The notes beneath the pieces were generated by a model, which saw only the letters and a program-made list of their open reading frames with translations, made no database searches and had not been told where the DNA came from. A DNA stretch of 64,000 nucleotides. Origin: Planctomycetaceae bacterium (GTDB lineage: Bacteria; Planctomycetota; Planctomycetia; Planctomycetales; Planctomycetaceae). The translations under genes and the position numbers were made by a program. The stretch's first letter is position 1. Every line of letters begins with the position of its first letter. The stretch spans positions 27,789 to 91,788 of the forward strand of contig JAGQQG010000009.1 in the NCBI GenBank assembly GCA_020426325.1. The letters run 5' to 3'. Shown here piece after piece: positions 1-8,285 of the stretch.

Positions 1-539
1 AGTCGATGACTTTCGCGGAATTGGCCGAGCAGCTCATCAAAACGGGCGACCCGATCACCGCTTCTGCCGCCGTCACCGCTCCAACATCGAGCAACGCTTT
101 CGGCACTCATTGCGTCGATGTCGAGGTCGATCCAGACACCGGCAAGGTGACCATCCTTCGGTACACGGTCGCACAGGATGCAGGGACCGCCATTCACCCG
201 GCGTATGTCGAAGGCCAGATGCAGGGCGGAGCCGTCCAGGGGATTGGCTGGGCCCTGAACGAAGAGTACGTCTACGGAGAAGACGGCGTCATGCAAAACG
301 CCGGCTTCCTCGACTACCGGATGCCGACGTCATTCGACCTGCCTATGATCGAGACAATCATCGTCGAGGTCCCCAACCCCGATCACCCCTACGGAGTCCG
401 CGGCGTCGGCGAAGTCCCCATTTGCCCACCACCGGCCGCGATCAACGCTGCCATCCACAACGCAATCGGCATCCGCATGTATGAACTGCCCATGTCACCC
501 CCGAAGGTGTTAGCACAGGTGCTGAATAGCCAACCCTGA
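1..539 (+). CDS. Xanthine dehydrogenase-type molybdopterin-binding subunit, C-terminal fragment
   Basis: This is the C-terminal part of a gene whose start lies left of the window; the frame is open from base 3. The ~178 visible residues match the end of the large molybdenum-cofactor subunit of the xanthine dehydrogenase / aldehyde oxidoreductase family. Visible signatures are the DAGTAIHP and VEGQMQGGAVQGIGWAL segments and the late GVRGVGEVPICPPPAAINA segment. The Glu of GVGE corresponds to the family's catalytic base that activates the Mo-bound hydroxyl. The enzyme would hydroxylate a purine or other N-heterocycle or aldehyde, passing electrons to FeS and FAD subunits that would lie upstream. 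The substrate cannot be told from this fragment. No partner gene follows it here. Confidence 0.88.
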   Translation, partial: SMTFAELAEQLIKTGDPITASAAVTAPTSSNAFGTHCVDVEVDPDTGKVTILRYTVAQDAGTAIHPAYVEGQMQGGAVQGIGWALNEEYVYGEDGVMQNAGFLDYRMPTSFDLPMIETIIVEVPNPDHPYGVRGVGEVPICPPPAAINAAIHNAIGIRMYELPMSPPKVLAQVLNSQP

Positions 540-1217
540 GTTGGCATAACACCAACAACGATTCATTGGATCTCACGAGAAGTGATCAGCAGGATTACCT
601 GACGACAAAGAGCAATCGTGCACTTCAGGCTCGATGATCTTGTATCACGCAATTAGGGTTCGTCGTCGACTGCACATTCGTGCACGAGCAGCGATGATTG
701 ATTGTTGAGTCGCCATGCCATGGTTTCAGTTGCGAACCTTGAACGAATGGCCTCGAGTCCAATGATTCTTCTGGATGAGTATCGAGCGACGTTGGTCAAG
801 AAATGAATTCTCAAGCAATAAAGAGCTGACCCGATACTCACGAACCATAGCTGTACGATCAGAGATCATGTCATCGCCCGTGTCATGGAATAGACTGCTG
901 TCATTCCGAAACACTGCAAGGCTTCGTGATGAGTGCAACAGACACAGGCATCCATTGCCGTGAGTCTACGCAATTCGGTCCGTCAGTATTGCTCCTTCAA
1001 AGGCACTGAGGATCTGACAATTGGTCATGAAACATGCCATTTTTACGGAAACCTGAAGGGGTCCTGAGATTCGCACTTCTCGCCAGCCTTCCGTTCCCTG
1101 GTCAACGGCACACTCATTGCATCTTACGTGCACTCGTTAAATCTCCACCAGAGATTGACTCCCGTTTCCCTGTGCGGCTCGATGTGGAACGATGATTTGT
1201 TACTCGGAGAAACCGAA
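540..1217. other. Intergenic, no gene recognised
   Basis: About 680 bases between the dehydrogenase fragment and the Cys-rich protein. Only short ORFs without family features occur on either strand. No repeat, tRNA or convincing promoter was recognised. The end nearest 1218 must contain the promoter of the next gene, but no clear -35/-10 pair was found. Confidence 0.5.
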
Positions 1218-1649
1218 ATGAGACCAGTCGTTCGTACGTTCGTCTTCTCGCTGACTGTGGTGGCGTGCCTGGTATTTGAGAGTCAAACCTCTGAAGCAGG
1301 ACTGTTCAAGAAACTGTTTGGCTGCAAAAAGGCCGAGAGTTGTGAACCGGTCTGTTGTGAAGCTGAGCCCGTCTGTTGCGAGGCGGAACCTGTGTGCTGC
1401 GAAGCTGAGCCAGTCTGCTGTGAGACGCCGGCTGAAGTTCCGTGTTGCGAACCGGCTCCCGAGTCAGCACCTTGTTGTGAACCGGCACCGGAACCCTGTT
1501 GTTCAACAATTCTACCAGCACCCGTTCTGGCCCCTGGTGAGAAATTGGTTTGGATGTCGCCTGTCACCACCAGTCGCGTCATTTCATCAGACCAACCGAC
1601 TGATGTGCCAGCTGTTGCGCTCTCGAAGCGTCTCAACAGCGCCTATTAA
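1218..1649 (+). CDS. Small secreted cysteine-rich repeat protein
   Basis: A 143-aa protein of unknown function. The start at 1218 is chosen because GGAGA sits 7 bases upstream; an in-frame ATG at 1128 lacks a ribosome site and would bury the signal peptide. Residues 1-24 form an export signal (VVRTFVFSLTVVACLVF followed by SQTSEAG). Next comes a GLFKKLFGCKK segment, then four near-perfect copies of the heptad EPVCCEA (roughly residues 45-72) followed by looser CCEP repeats to about residue 100. There are more than 15 cysteines, mostly as CC pairs spaced by Glu/Pro. Such vicinal pairs could bind metal or crosslink in the periplasm or cell wall, which is inference. A terminator follows, so the gene is probably monocistronic. 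Confidence 0.7.
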   Translation: MRPVVRTFVFSLTVVACLVFESQTSEAGLFKKLFGCKKAESCEPVCCEAEPVCCEAEPVCCEAEPVCCETPAEVPCCEPAPESAPCCEPAPEPCCSTILPAPVLAPGEKLVWMSPVTTSRVISSDQPTDVPAVALSKRLNSAY

Positions 1650-1683
1650 TACAACCGAAACCTCACTGGCGTTCCATGCCGAG

Positions 1684-1730
1684 ACCCAGATTGCGAAATT
1701 GAGTTCGCTTTCTGGGTTCCTCCTTTTTTT
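1684..1730 (+). terminator. Rho-independent terminator after the Cys-rich gene
   Basis: The stem pairs ACCCAGA with TCTGGGT (1684-1690 / 1711-1717) and inner GCGAA with TTCGC, then runs into a T-rich tract at 1724-1730. It lies 34 bases past the stop codon at 1649. A second small inverted repeat (TTCCTCC / GGAGGAA) overlaps the T tract. Confidence 0.75.
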
Positions 1731-1775
1731 GGAGGAATCGAACTTCGCCCGGACGGTCTGGCCATCACCGCAAAG

Positions 1776-2774
1776 TTATGAAACACGGGTGAACTGACGG
1801 TTGCGAATACGCGGAGCGATGTGTTCACCGTTGATCAGATCGGGATGCTTGTCGCGGCCAAGTTCTGCTGAGGAGGGACCCACCCACTGAGAAGTGCGTC
1901 CTTCGATTGTAATCTGACCGTTGCCGGGGTCGAACGTCAATGTGCTGAAGAGGGCCTCACGATACGGGCAGATGGAAGCCAGGCGAGGATGGGCCGCATG
2001 TACTTCCGGAGGATAGATCTCATGCGCGTAGTCACGTCCCACGACGACATAGGAGGCCGAATTGTGATGCAGGTAGTTGATCCCGCCGATTCGCGTCACA
2101 TAGTCGATATGTGAATGCCCATTGATCGCAAGCACGATGCGATCAGCAGCAGTGCTCAGGATCTGTTGAACCTCAGCAGCATTATCAATCGCCCATGGTC
2201 CGGCCAGCGGCTGATGACTGAGAATGATCATCGGGCCTTTGTGGCTATCGAGTTCTCCCTGAAGCCATTCGAGTTGTTCGGGCCCGACGTGCGAGGGATA
2301 CCCCCCCGCATGATTGGGAGGGCGATCGTTCCCGTCGAGAATGATCACCCGCAGACCTGCGATCTCGTGAGCATCATACGATCGCTTGATCCCCCAGCTC
2401 TCCAATAGCTGTGCCGGCGAATATCCCTCATCGGTGTCATGGTTTCCCACAACATGCAGCGCACGAGAATGGGCCGCGTTGAACGTGTCGATGAGCTTTT
2501 GGTTGCTTTTTGACGGGACCGCAAAGTCCCCCAGTTGAACGATCACATCCGGTTGAGCGTCACGCATCGCCTCGAGAAACGATTCCAGACGCATCGGACC
2601 ATCGTGCATCACGTCTTGGTGCAAATCTGCGATCAACCCCAGACGCACCGGTCGAGACATTTGAGGGAACGCGGCGCGAGACCACTGCGGAATCACAAAC
2701 GTTGTCGTAGCGGCAGATGCGGCTTGCAGAAAGTGACGACGTGAGATGCGCTGCATTGGTGACTGATCAGACAT
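1776..2774 (-). CDS. Tat-exported calcineurin-like metallophosphoesterase
   Basis: A 332-aa protein with an N-terminal twin-arginine signal (ISRRHFLQAASAATTTF, about residues 10-26), so it should be exported folded. The dimetal phosphoesterase motifs appear in order: GLIADLHQD (near 47), QLGDFAVPS (near 80), GNHD (near 111), SHQPLAGP (near 185) and INGHSHIDY (near 217). These supply the Asp/His/Asn ligands of the two metal ions. The family hydrolyses phosphomonoesters or diesters, and the substrate here is unknown. The gene converges with the Cys-rich gene and is divergent from the DsrE-like gene. No operon partner is visible. Confidence 0.85.
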   Translation of the reverse strand: MSDQSPMQRISRRHFLQAASAATTTFVIPQWSRAAFPQMSRPVRLGLIADLHQDVMHDGPMRLESFLEAMRDAQPDVIVQLGDFAVPSKSNQKLIDTFNAAHSRALHVVGNHDTDEGYSPAQLLESWGIKRSYDAHEIAGLRVIILDGNDRPPNHAGGYPSHVGPEQLEWLQGELDSHKGPMIILSHQPLAGPWAIDNAAEVQQILSTAADRIVLAINGHSHIDYVTRIGGINYLHHNSASYVVVGRDYAHEIYPPEVHAAHPRLASICPYREALFSTLTFDPGNGQITIEGRTSQWVGPSSAELGRDKHPDLINGEHIAPRIRNRQFTRVS

Positions 2775-3103
2775 GTCATGACTCGAGTAGCCTTGTCAAC
2801 GGCGATCCACTCTGAACGAGTGAAGTCATCTCCTAATCGCTTCCCAATGTTACGTCTCTCCCAAGGGGACTCCAAGGCTGTCACATTTAGTCCCGACGAT
2901 CGACCGTTCTCAGCAAGGTCACGATTCTCTCTGTGAGCTGAATTCCGAAATCATGGACAACTGAAAATTCCTGTTGATATTGGAGTTTCCTGACGACTGG
3001 AGCGGGCAGTTGGAATGACTGCGATGATTCTACGGCTTTTTGCGACCATGACAGATCTCCCGATGAAATCGGCGCCGGCTGTATTTGTGAACGTTGATGC
3101 AAG

Positions 3104-3131
3104 TTGACTTGATTGGTGTGCGACCTAGCTT
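3104..3131 (+). promoter_or_regulatory. Possible sigma-70-type promoter for the DsrE-like/GGDEF-EAL pair
   Basis: TTGACT at 3104-3109 and TAGCTT at 3126-3131, separated by 16 bases and 43 bases before the ATG at 3175. The -35 is good and the -10 weak. The rest of 2775-3174 shows no gene; the long antisense frame over the start of the DsrE-like gene is a shadow. Confidence 0.3.
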
Positions 3132-3174
3132 TTCGAGGCGGAAACTTCGCACATTCATTCTGTAGATCGACACC

Positions 3175-3750
3175 ATGTCTGATGTTGTTGAAATTGACGT
3201 TCATGCGCCGTTGCTGGCTGCCCTGGAGGAACGAGTTCGTGCTCTGGAAGAGGTGGGAAAGAGTGCGCCCAACCCGGACTCCATGAATCTGTTGGTATTC
3301 AGCGGGGACCGCGATCGCCTTATGGCATCGTTTGTTCTGGCGACGGGAGCCGCTGCCTGTGGACAAGACGTTTCCATGTTCTTCACGTTCTGGGCCACCC
3401 CAACTCTTCGCAAGCAGGGGAAATCAATCGGCCGGAAGTCGCTCGTCGAGAGAGCATTCGGCTGGATGCTTCCCAAAGGAGTCAACCAGAGCAAACTCTC
3501 TCAGATGGACTTCTGTGGCATTGGTCGGGCGATGATGCAGCGTGAGATGCGTCAGAAAAACATTGCAGACCTTGACCAACTCATCTCAATAGCATCTGAC
3601 CTCGGGGTCAAAATTCGTGTCTGCGACATGTCCATGAATCTCATGGGGATTCATCCTGATGAACTCATCGACTATCCGGGCCTGGAGTTCTGCGGCGCCG
3701 CTCAGTTTGCAGCATCGTGTAGCGATGCCAACACAACGTTATTCATCTGA
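3175..3750 (+). CDS. DsrE/DsrF/DrsH-like (peroxiredoxin-like) family protein
   Basis: A 191-aa protein of the DsrE-like superfamily (COG2210 type). After a short N-terminal coiled segment (LLAALEERVRALEEV), the alpha/beta core starts with MNLLVFSGDRDRLMASFVLATG, continues with VSMFFTFWATPTLRK and ends in a GVKIRVCDMSMNLMGI / GLEFCGAAQFA segment. The two late cysteines (CDMSMNLMG and FCGAA) are where the family usually keeps its sulfur-carrying Cys. DsrE2-type proteins commonly sit beside TusA and take part in sulfane-sulfur transfer, and a TusA-like gene lies 2.6 kb downstream. No clear Shine-Dalgarno precedes the ATG. It is followed after 29 bp by the GGDEF-EAL gene and is probably cotranscribed with it. 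Confidence 0.8.
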   Translation: MSDVVEIDVHAPLLAALEERVRALEEVGKSAPNPDSMNLLVFSGDRDRLMASFVLATGAAACGQDVSMFFTFWATPTLRKQGKSIGRKSLVERAFGWMLPKGVNQSKLSQMDFCGIGRAMMQREMRQKNIADLDQLISIASDLGVKIRVCDMSMNLMGIHPDELIDYPGLEFCGAAQFAASCSDANTTLFI

Positions 3751-3779
3751 CGGTTTTTCCTCCTCGACCAGCAACAACA

Positions 3780-5831
3780 ATGAGTCAACGTGATCGATCT
3801 GCATCGACGACAGATGATTCCCGTGAAGGGAATCCGTCCGTCACTCAGGGTGCACACATAGCAGGCCGGCCTTCGACCTTTGATCGAGTCAATGAACAGC
3901 TCAAAGCACTCGATCATCTGATTGGTTTTGAGCTGGGAGATGCTCGCACAGTGGCGTCACGTCTCGTCACCACCTTAGAGGACCTCTCCCAGGCGATTGA
4001 CGAGGCGGAAGCGATTCATCAGGACGCGATCAATCATGCTGATGCGCTCTCTCAGGCACAGGCCGATGCACTCGTGCGTTCAGCGGAAATCATCGAGGAA
4101 CTGGAGCAGACAAAGACACAATTGACGGAAGCCCGCCTGATTGCAGAACGACATCGTGAGGAACGTGTCAATCTTCTCAGCCGTGTCTTCGAGAACGCCC
4201 GCGAAGGGGTCGTGATCCTTGATGCTGAAGGATTGATCCAAGAGGTCAATCCCGTTTTCTTGAGAGTCGCCCAGACTGACGAAGCAAATCTGATTGGACT
4301 TCCATTACATCGCACGTTGGGATGGACATTTCCTGATTATGACAAGGTTTTAAGGTCGGTCATGTCGGGTCAGGCTTGGACAGGGCGCGCCATTGTGCCG
4401 AGGAACGAAGATGACCGTTCATATCTCATCTCATTCAGCCCGGTCCAAGGCAAGGGAGAGCTTTCCAATGTGATCGTTCTGTTCTCGGACGTGACCGATA
4501 TTGACAGAACCCAACAATGTTTGAAACGGCAGGCACTTCACGATCAACTGACCGGCCTACCCAATCGGAGATACTTCCGGGAACGCATTGAGGATCTGAT
4601 CCAGGAAAGCTCTCGTATCCGCTCGGCTTTTGCAGTCTGCTTTGTGGACTTGGACGACTTCAAGCATGTTAATGATTCCCACGGTCACCTCGCGGGGGAT
4701 CAACTTCTGGTCGAGGTTTCCCGTCGAATCCGAAAGCACTCCGGCCCTGATGCCTTTGTGGCACGCTTCGGAGGAGATGAATTTGCCATTCTGATTCCCA
4801 GAACAGATACCGATCTCACCAAGACGGCGACCATCACCGACCAGGTCCTCCGGTCTCTCCGGGAGCCCGTCGATGTTTGGGGAACGGATCTCCGGGTCAG
4901 TGCGAGTCTCGGTGTCACGGAATACCCGACACAGTGCAACAACGTTGACGAACTGCTGCAGTACGCGGATGTAGCCATGTACTCAGCGAAGAAAGCCGGT
5001 CGCAACCAGATTCGAGCCTTCGCATCAGAGATGTGGGAAGCGATAGAACAGAGACATCGCATCCAGCGAGAGTTACATCGTGCCCTTCAAGAAGACGAGA
5101 TCTCGGTAGTTTATCAGCCCCAGATTGACTTGAAATCCGGAAGATGTATCGGGTGCGAAGCATTGGCTCGCTGGCGCACTCCCGATGGACAACAGATCTC
5201 GCCGGCTGAATTTGTGCCGGTTGCGGAACAAACCGGTCTGGTTGCCCCCCTCGGAGAAGCCGTCCTTAGAATGGTGTGTCTTCAACTTGCAGAGTGGGAA
5301 AGGATCGGCTGCCGTCCGGACCGAGTTGCTGTCAATCTCTCGCCACGACAACTCTATGAACGATCTTTCATTGTGGAAGTCCTGGAGATCCTTGAGAGTT
5401 CCGGGGCACAGTCAGATTGGTTGACACTGGAAATCACCGAGAATGCGGTGATGGAGGATATCCCGCACGCGATGCGGATTATGGATGAGCTCTCAGAGGT
5501 CGGATTCCACATTGCGTTGGATGATTTTGGTACTGGGTATTCGTCACTCAGTTATCTCAAACAGTTCAACGTTCATTCACTGAAGATTGACCGGTCATTC
5601 ATCATGGACCTGCCCGGTGATGAACGCGCCCGATCGATCGTGGAGTCTGTGATCCACCTGGGCCAAGGGCGTGATCTGACCGTCGTCGCGGAAGGGATCG
5701 AAACGCAAACACAATATCGCGTCTTGAGAGATATGGGATGTGATATGGGTCAGGGGTACCACATTGCCCGCCCCCTTCAGCCAATGGACTTCGAGTCTTA
5801 CTTTGAACCTCAAAAGCTGCTTTGCCGCTGA
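3780..5831 (+). CDS. PAS-GGDEF-EAL cyclic-di-GMP turnover protein
   Basis: A 683-aa cytoplasmic hybrid. An N-terminal helical/coiled-coil region (about 30-130) is followed by a PAS sensor (about 135-245), a GGDEF domain (from HDQLTGLPNRRYF near 253, with FGGDEFAIL near 330) and an EAL domain (GCEALARW near 457, DDFGTGYSSL near 580, VAEGIET near 638). Both active-site signatures are intact, so it could both make and degrade c-di-GMP. The inhibitory RxxD site before GGDEF is missing (SGPD in its place), which suggests reduced product inhibition. No membrane segment is visible, so the PAS domain probably senses an internal signal. It lies 29 bp after the DsrE-like gene, an unusual pairing that hints at a redox or sulfur cue. 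Confidence 0.93.
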   Translation: MSQRDRSASTTDDSREGNPSVTQGAHIAGRPSTFDRVNEQLKALDHLIGFELGDARTVASRLVTTLEDLSQAIDEAEAIHQDAINHADALSQAQADALVRSAEIIEELEQTKTQLTEARLIAERHREERVNLLSRVFENAREGVVILDAEGLIQEVNPVFLRVAQTDEANLIGLPLHRTLGWTFPDYDKVLRSVMSGQAWTGRAIVPRNEDDRSYLISFSPVQGKGELSNVIVLFSDVTDIDRTQQCLKRQALHDQLTGLPNRRYFRERIEDLIQESSRIRSAFAVCFVDLDDFKHVNDSHGHLAGDQLLVEVSRRIRKHSGPDAFVARFGGDEFAILIPRTDTDLTKTATITDQVLRSLREPVDVWGTDLRVSASLGVTEYPTQCNNVDELLQYADVAMYSAKKAGRNQIRAFASEMWEAIEQRHRIQRELHRALQEDEISVVYQPQIDLKSGRCIGCEALARWRTPDGQQISPAEFVPVAEQTGLVAPLGEAVLRMVCLQLAEWERIGCRPDRVAVNLSPRQLYERSFIVEVLEILESSGAQSDWLTLEITENAVMEDIPHAMRIMDELSEVGFHIALDDFGTGYSSLSYLKQFNVHSLKIDRSFIMDLPGDERARSIVESVIHLGQGRDLTVVAEGIETQTQYRVLRDMGCDMGQGYHIARPLQPMDFESYFEPQKLLCR

Positions 5832-5944
5832 TGTCCCACAGGCACTGTGTCCTAGCGGAGTTCGGGCTTCGATTCACTGACGCTGGAGCAAGTTCGTCAC
5901 TGGGAACCCCGCACGACTCGGTGTCCCGTAGAAAACGATGTCAG

Positions 5945-6331
5945 CTACATTGTCAGGCACACACCCTGACCGGCCAGTTCGAGAACAGTAGCGAATCCAC
6001 AGATCTCGGTGCCGTCCAGCATTTTCACAGACGGCGCAACTTCATGACTTCCGCTGCTGCACGTGCGATGGCAGACACTGCACAACAGCAGCCGCCCCCC
6101 CGCGAGTCGGAACTCTTGGATCAAATCATCTAGCGGCGGAAACCCCTGAACGCTGATCCCCCGGGCACTCCCCTCAAAACCCCACACAGCTCCATCGCCG
6201 GTCAGAAAGATCGATGCCGGTTGCCCCATGGCGGCAGCTGACAAAGCTGCCGAAAAAGCGAGCGTGGCCATCTTTCCATTGTCTGACTTCCCGACCGTGA
6301 GGATGACGGTCAAGGTTTTTTCTTCACTCAT
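5945..6331 (-). CDS. DsrE-family sulfur-relay protein
   Basis: A 128-aa DsrE-like protein. It opens with TLTVILTVGKSDNGKMATLAFSA in two parts (beta strand plus the SDNGK/ATLAFSAALSAAAMG helix), then ASIFLTGDGAVW and a Cys-rich C-terminal part LLLCSVCHRTCSSGS. Family members carry persulfide on a conserved Cys and exchange sulfur with TusA. Here several cysteines cluster in one loop. The protein lies 58 bp downstream of the TusA-like gene on the same strand, so the two form a likely operon. It converges with the GGDEF-EAL gene. Confidence 0.78.
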   Translation of the reverse strand: MSEEKTLTVILTVGKSDNGKMATLAFSAALSAAAMGQPASIFLTGDGAVWGFEGSARGISVQGFPPLDDLIQEFRLAGGRLLLCSVCHRTCSSGSHEVAPSVKMLDGTEICGFATVLELAGQGVCLTM

Positions 6332-6389
6332 GGCTGGTCGCTTCTGTTAAGTGTCATCGCCGAAAGACGTGCGAGAAAAGATGGGGCAT

Positions 6390-6611
6390 CTATTTGATTC
6401 GCACACAAGCAACTTGGATCTCGCCTTGGTCGAATGATTCCAGGCTGTGTCCCGTCTTGCGTGCCCACGCTTCGACATCCAGCTTGAAAGCAAGATCTGT
6501 TGCAGTGACTTCCAGCAAGTCCCCCGATTTCATATCGCGAGCAGCTTTGCTCATCTCGACAATCGGCATCGGGCAGTTCATCCCGCTGCAATCAAGCTTT
6601 CGTGTCTCCAT
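6390..6611 (-). CDS. TusA/SirA-like sulfur carrier protein
   Basis: A 73-aa protein. The ATG at 6611 is chosen because GGGAGAAG precedes it at good spacing; the frame stays open upstream but without family similarity. The core motif LDCSGMNCPMPIVEM contains the CPxP signature, whose first Cys carries the persulfide in TusA proteins. SGDLLEVTATDLAFKLDVEAWARKTGH (read as two segments) matches the second half of the fold. It is followed by the DsrE-family gene. TusA proteins deliver sulfur for tRNA thiolation, molybdenum cofactor or sulfur oxidation. The route here cannot be decided, because no TusB/C/E, rhodanese or Dsr enzyme is in the window. Confidence 0.85.
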   Translation of the reverse strand: METRKLDCSGMNCPMPIVEMSKAARDMKSGDLLEVTATDLAFKLDVEAWARKTGHSLESFDQGEIQVACVRIK

Positions 6612-7024
6612 GACGTGCTTCTCCCTGATTGTCCATTGAAAACCGATTTGAGTTCGAACTGGATTCTCTTCAATCACAAGGAAACTGATTGTTGAGAACT
6701 TGAGATGTCCGAACCACGAGTGATCAAGTGGGAAGGATAATGATTTCCGAAGTAGCGTGCACGTGAGCGATGAAGCAATTTGCCTCTGGAGACATCCCGG
6801 GACGGTTGGTTTTCTGATGTCCAGAACAGTTGGCTGAATCACTGATAGCCTGATGTCAGATGGATGACTTCTCTGGATGTCCTGCATGCTGGTCTGGACT
6901 TTTTTAAGAGATGATTGAAAGATGGACTCAATCTATCAAGTTCATGCACCTGCCGACGAACATCAATCAGTGCATCAGCTCTGGGGGTAATACTGTTTTC
7001 TAGTCAGTGAGGGAGTCATCGAGT
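6612..7024. other. Divergent intergenic region between tusA-like and hsp20 genes
   Basis: About 410 bases with no recognisable gene. It must hold the promoters of both flanking genes. A TAATACT sequence near 6988 could be a -10 for the hsp20 gene, but no good -35 accompanies it. No CIRCE-type inverted repeat or sigma-32-like sequence was seen. Confidence 0.4.
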
Positions 7025-7534
7025 ATGAACACCGAAACGCAGCAATCAGAAGGCCTGTTGACATCATCTGTCGAGCGATTGCGTCATGAACTGGACCGCT
7101 GGCTGGACGTCGCATGGTCGCAAGGGGAACGTGCCATCGATCAACTCGGCATGCGGGGGGCCGAGCGAGACTGGTGCCCACCGATCGATGTTGTCGAGAC
7201 GGGTGATGCGGTTCACGTCGAGGTGGAACTTCCGGGCATCGATCCCGAGTCGGTCGAGGTCACACTCGCGGGCAATATGCTGACCGTCACGGCTCCGATT
7301 CGCTCTGTGGATCAGCAAGGGCAAGTGCGACGACGAGAAAGACCTCGCGGTCGTTTCAAGCGATCGATTCCATTACCAGCGTCTGTTAATCCGGATGAAG
7401 TGACCGCCGAGACTCGGCATGGCTTGCTGACGATCACGGTCGCTAAGGTCGAGAAAGAGAAAGTGCGACACGTCGTTGTGAAGGGCAGTGCATCGGAACC
7501 CGCCTCTGAGCCACAACTCTCAACACCCGTGTAA
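7025..7534 (+). CDS. Hsp20/alpha-crystallin small heat-shock protein
   Basis: A 169-aa small heat-shock protein, an ATP-independent holdase. The ATG at 7025 is preferred over an in-frame GTG at 7007 because GAGGGAG (7009-7015) is then a correctly spaced ribosome site. The alpha-crystallin domain covers about residues 55-150: DVVETGDAVHVEVELPGID, the VTLAGNMLTV strand, GRFKRSIPLP, and a G-x-L-type closing motif HGLLTITVAK. The C-terminal tail ends TPV, without an obvious I-x-I motif. It is monocistronic and converges with the following membrane protein gene, with 21 bases between the stop codons. Confidence 0.92.
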   Translation: MNTETQQSEGLLTSSVERLRHELDRWLDVAWSQGERAIDQLGMRGAERDWCPPIDVVETGDAVHVEVELPGIDPESVEVTLAGNMLTVTAPIRSVDQQGQVRRRERPRGRFKRSIPLPASVNPDEVTAETRHGLLTITVAKVEKEKVRHVVVKGSASEPASEPQLSTPV

Positions 7535-7555
7535 ATAGAACCTGTGTGACTGGGA

Positions 7556-8164
7556 TCAGGCAGCGCGTCGATGACCGTCGGTGTCCTGGTCCTGCACTGG
7601 AGAGACGACTTCCTGAAGCTCGATGATGCGTGCTGTGACCTTGGAGAGCCAATCATCCCAGCATCTGCCGAGATACGCCCCGACAACCAGTGACGAACCA
7701 AACGCAACCAGACCATAGGCCCGCAGATAGCCTGCCAGCAAGTTGATCGCTTGGGGGAACAGATCGGACAAGGTTGCGGTTCCTTGTGTTGCCAAGATCT
7801 CCAGTGGCTCCACGGCTCCCGGATGACCCAACCAGCGGCCGATCCAGGCTCCCATGACGATGGCTCCTGCCATTGGAATGGGACCCGTCGCCTGCCACCA
7901 CTCGCGACGCCAGCCGAACACCAGCAGCCCGACCGAAAGGGTGAGCGGTGCTGTCATACCGATGAGTTCTCCATATCCGGAGGTTACAACCGACTCGTAG
8001 AACGACCTCCAAATGGCTTCCAAAGTCGCCGGAATGCCTGCCAGACAACAGGACAGCACGAACGAGCCGGCAAGCTTGAGCCAAGCGGAGCCATCCAGTT
8101 CAAAGGCCCAGTGCCAAAGCCGTTGGAGCAGGGACCGTCTGCTTGAATCCTGTGTGACTGGCAT
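7556..8164 (-). CDS. Predicted multi-pass membrane protein of unknown function
   Basis: About 202 aa from the ATG at 8164; a TTG start at 8200 would add 12 residues. Four hydrophobic stretches are visible: LAGSFVLSCCLAGIPATL, LIGMTAPLTLSVGLLVFGW, MAGAIVMGAWIGRWLG and LRAYGLVAFGSSLVVGAYLG. The N-terminus is short and cytoplasmic-looking, and the C-terminal tail is acidic and charged. No family recognised. It is divergent from the nucleotidyltransferase-HD gene. Confidence 0.6.
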   Translation of the reverse strand: MPVTQDSSRRSLLQRLWHWAFELDGSAWLKLAGSFVLSCCLAGIPATLEAIWRSFYESVVTSGYGELIGMTAPLTLSVGLLVFGWRREWWQATGPIPMAGAIVMGAWIGRWLGHPGAVEPLEILATQGTATLSDLFPQAINLLAGYLRAYGLVAFGSSLVVGAYLGRCWDDWLSKVTARIIELQEVVSPVQDQDTDGHRRAA

Positions 8165-8285
8165 GTCCACTATTCCGGTCGTGCTTCGCTGGAGAGTCAA
8201 GAATTGTGATGGCGATTACCTGATCGAGCCAATTGGGTCAACATCGAATTGACAGGAACGGCTCATCATCCATCCGACAATATTC

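Noticed and set aside
1340..1480. Short tandem repeats of about 21 bases as a CRISPR array
   Set aside because: The repeats are contiguous, code in frame for EPVCCEA heptads and have no spacers.
2887..3366. A - strand gene of 159 codons
   Set aside because: It overlaps the start of the DsrE-like gene antisense, has no motif and no ribosome site.
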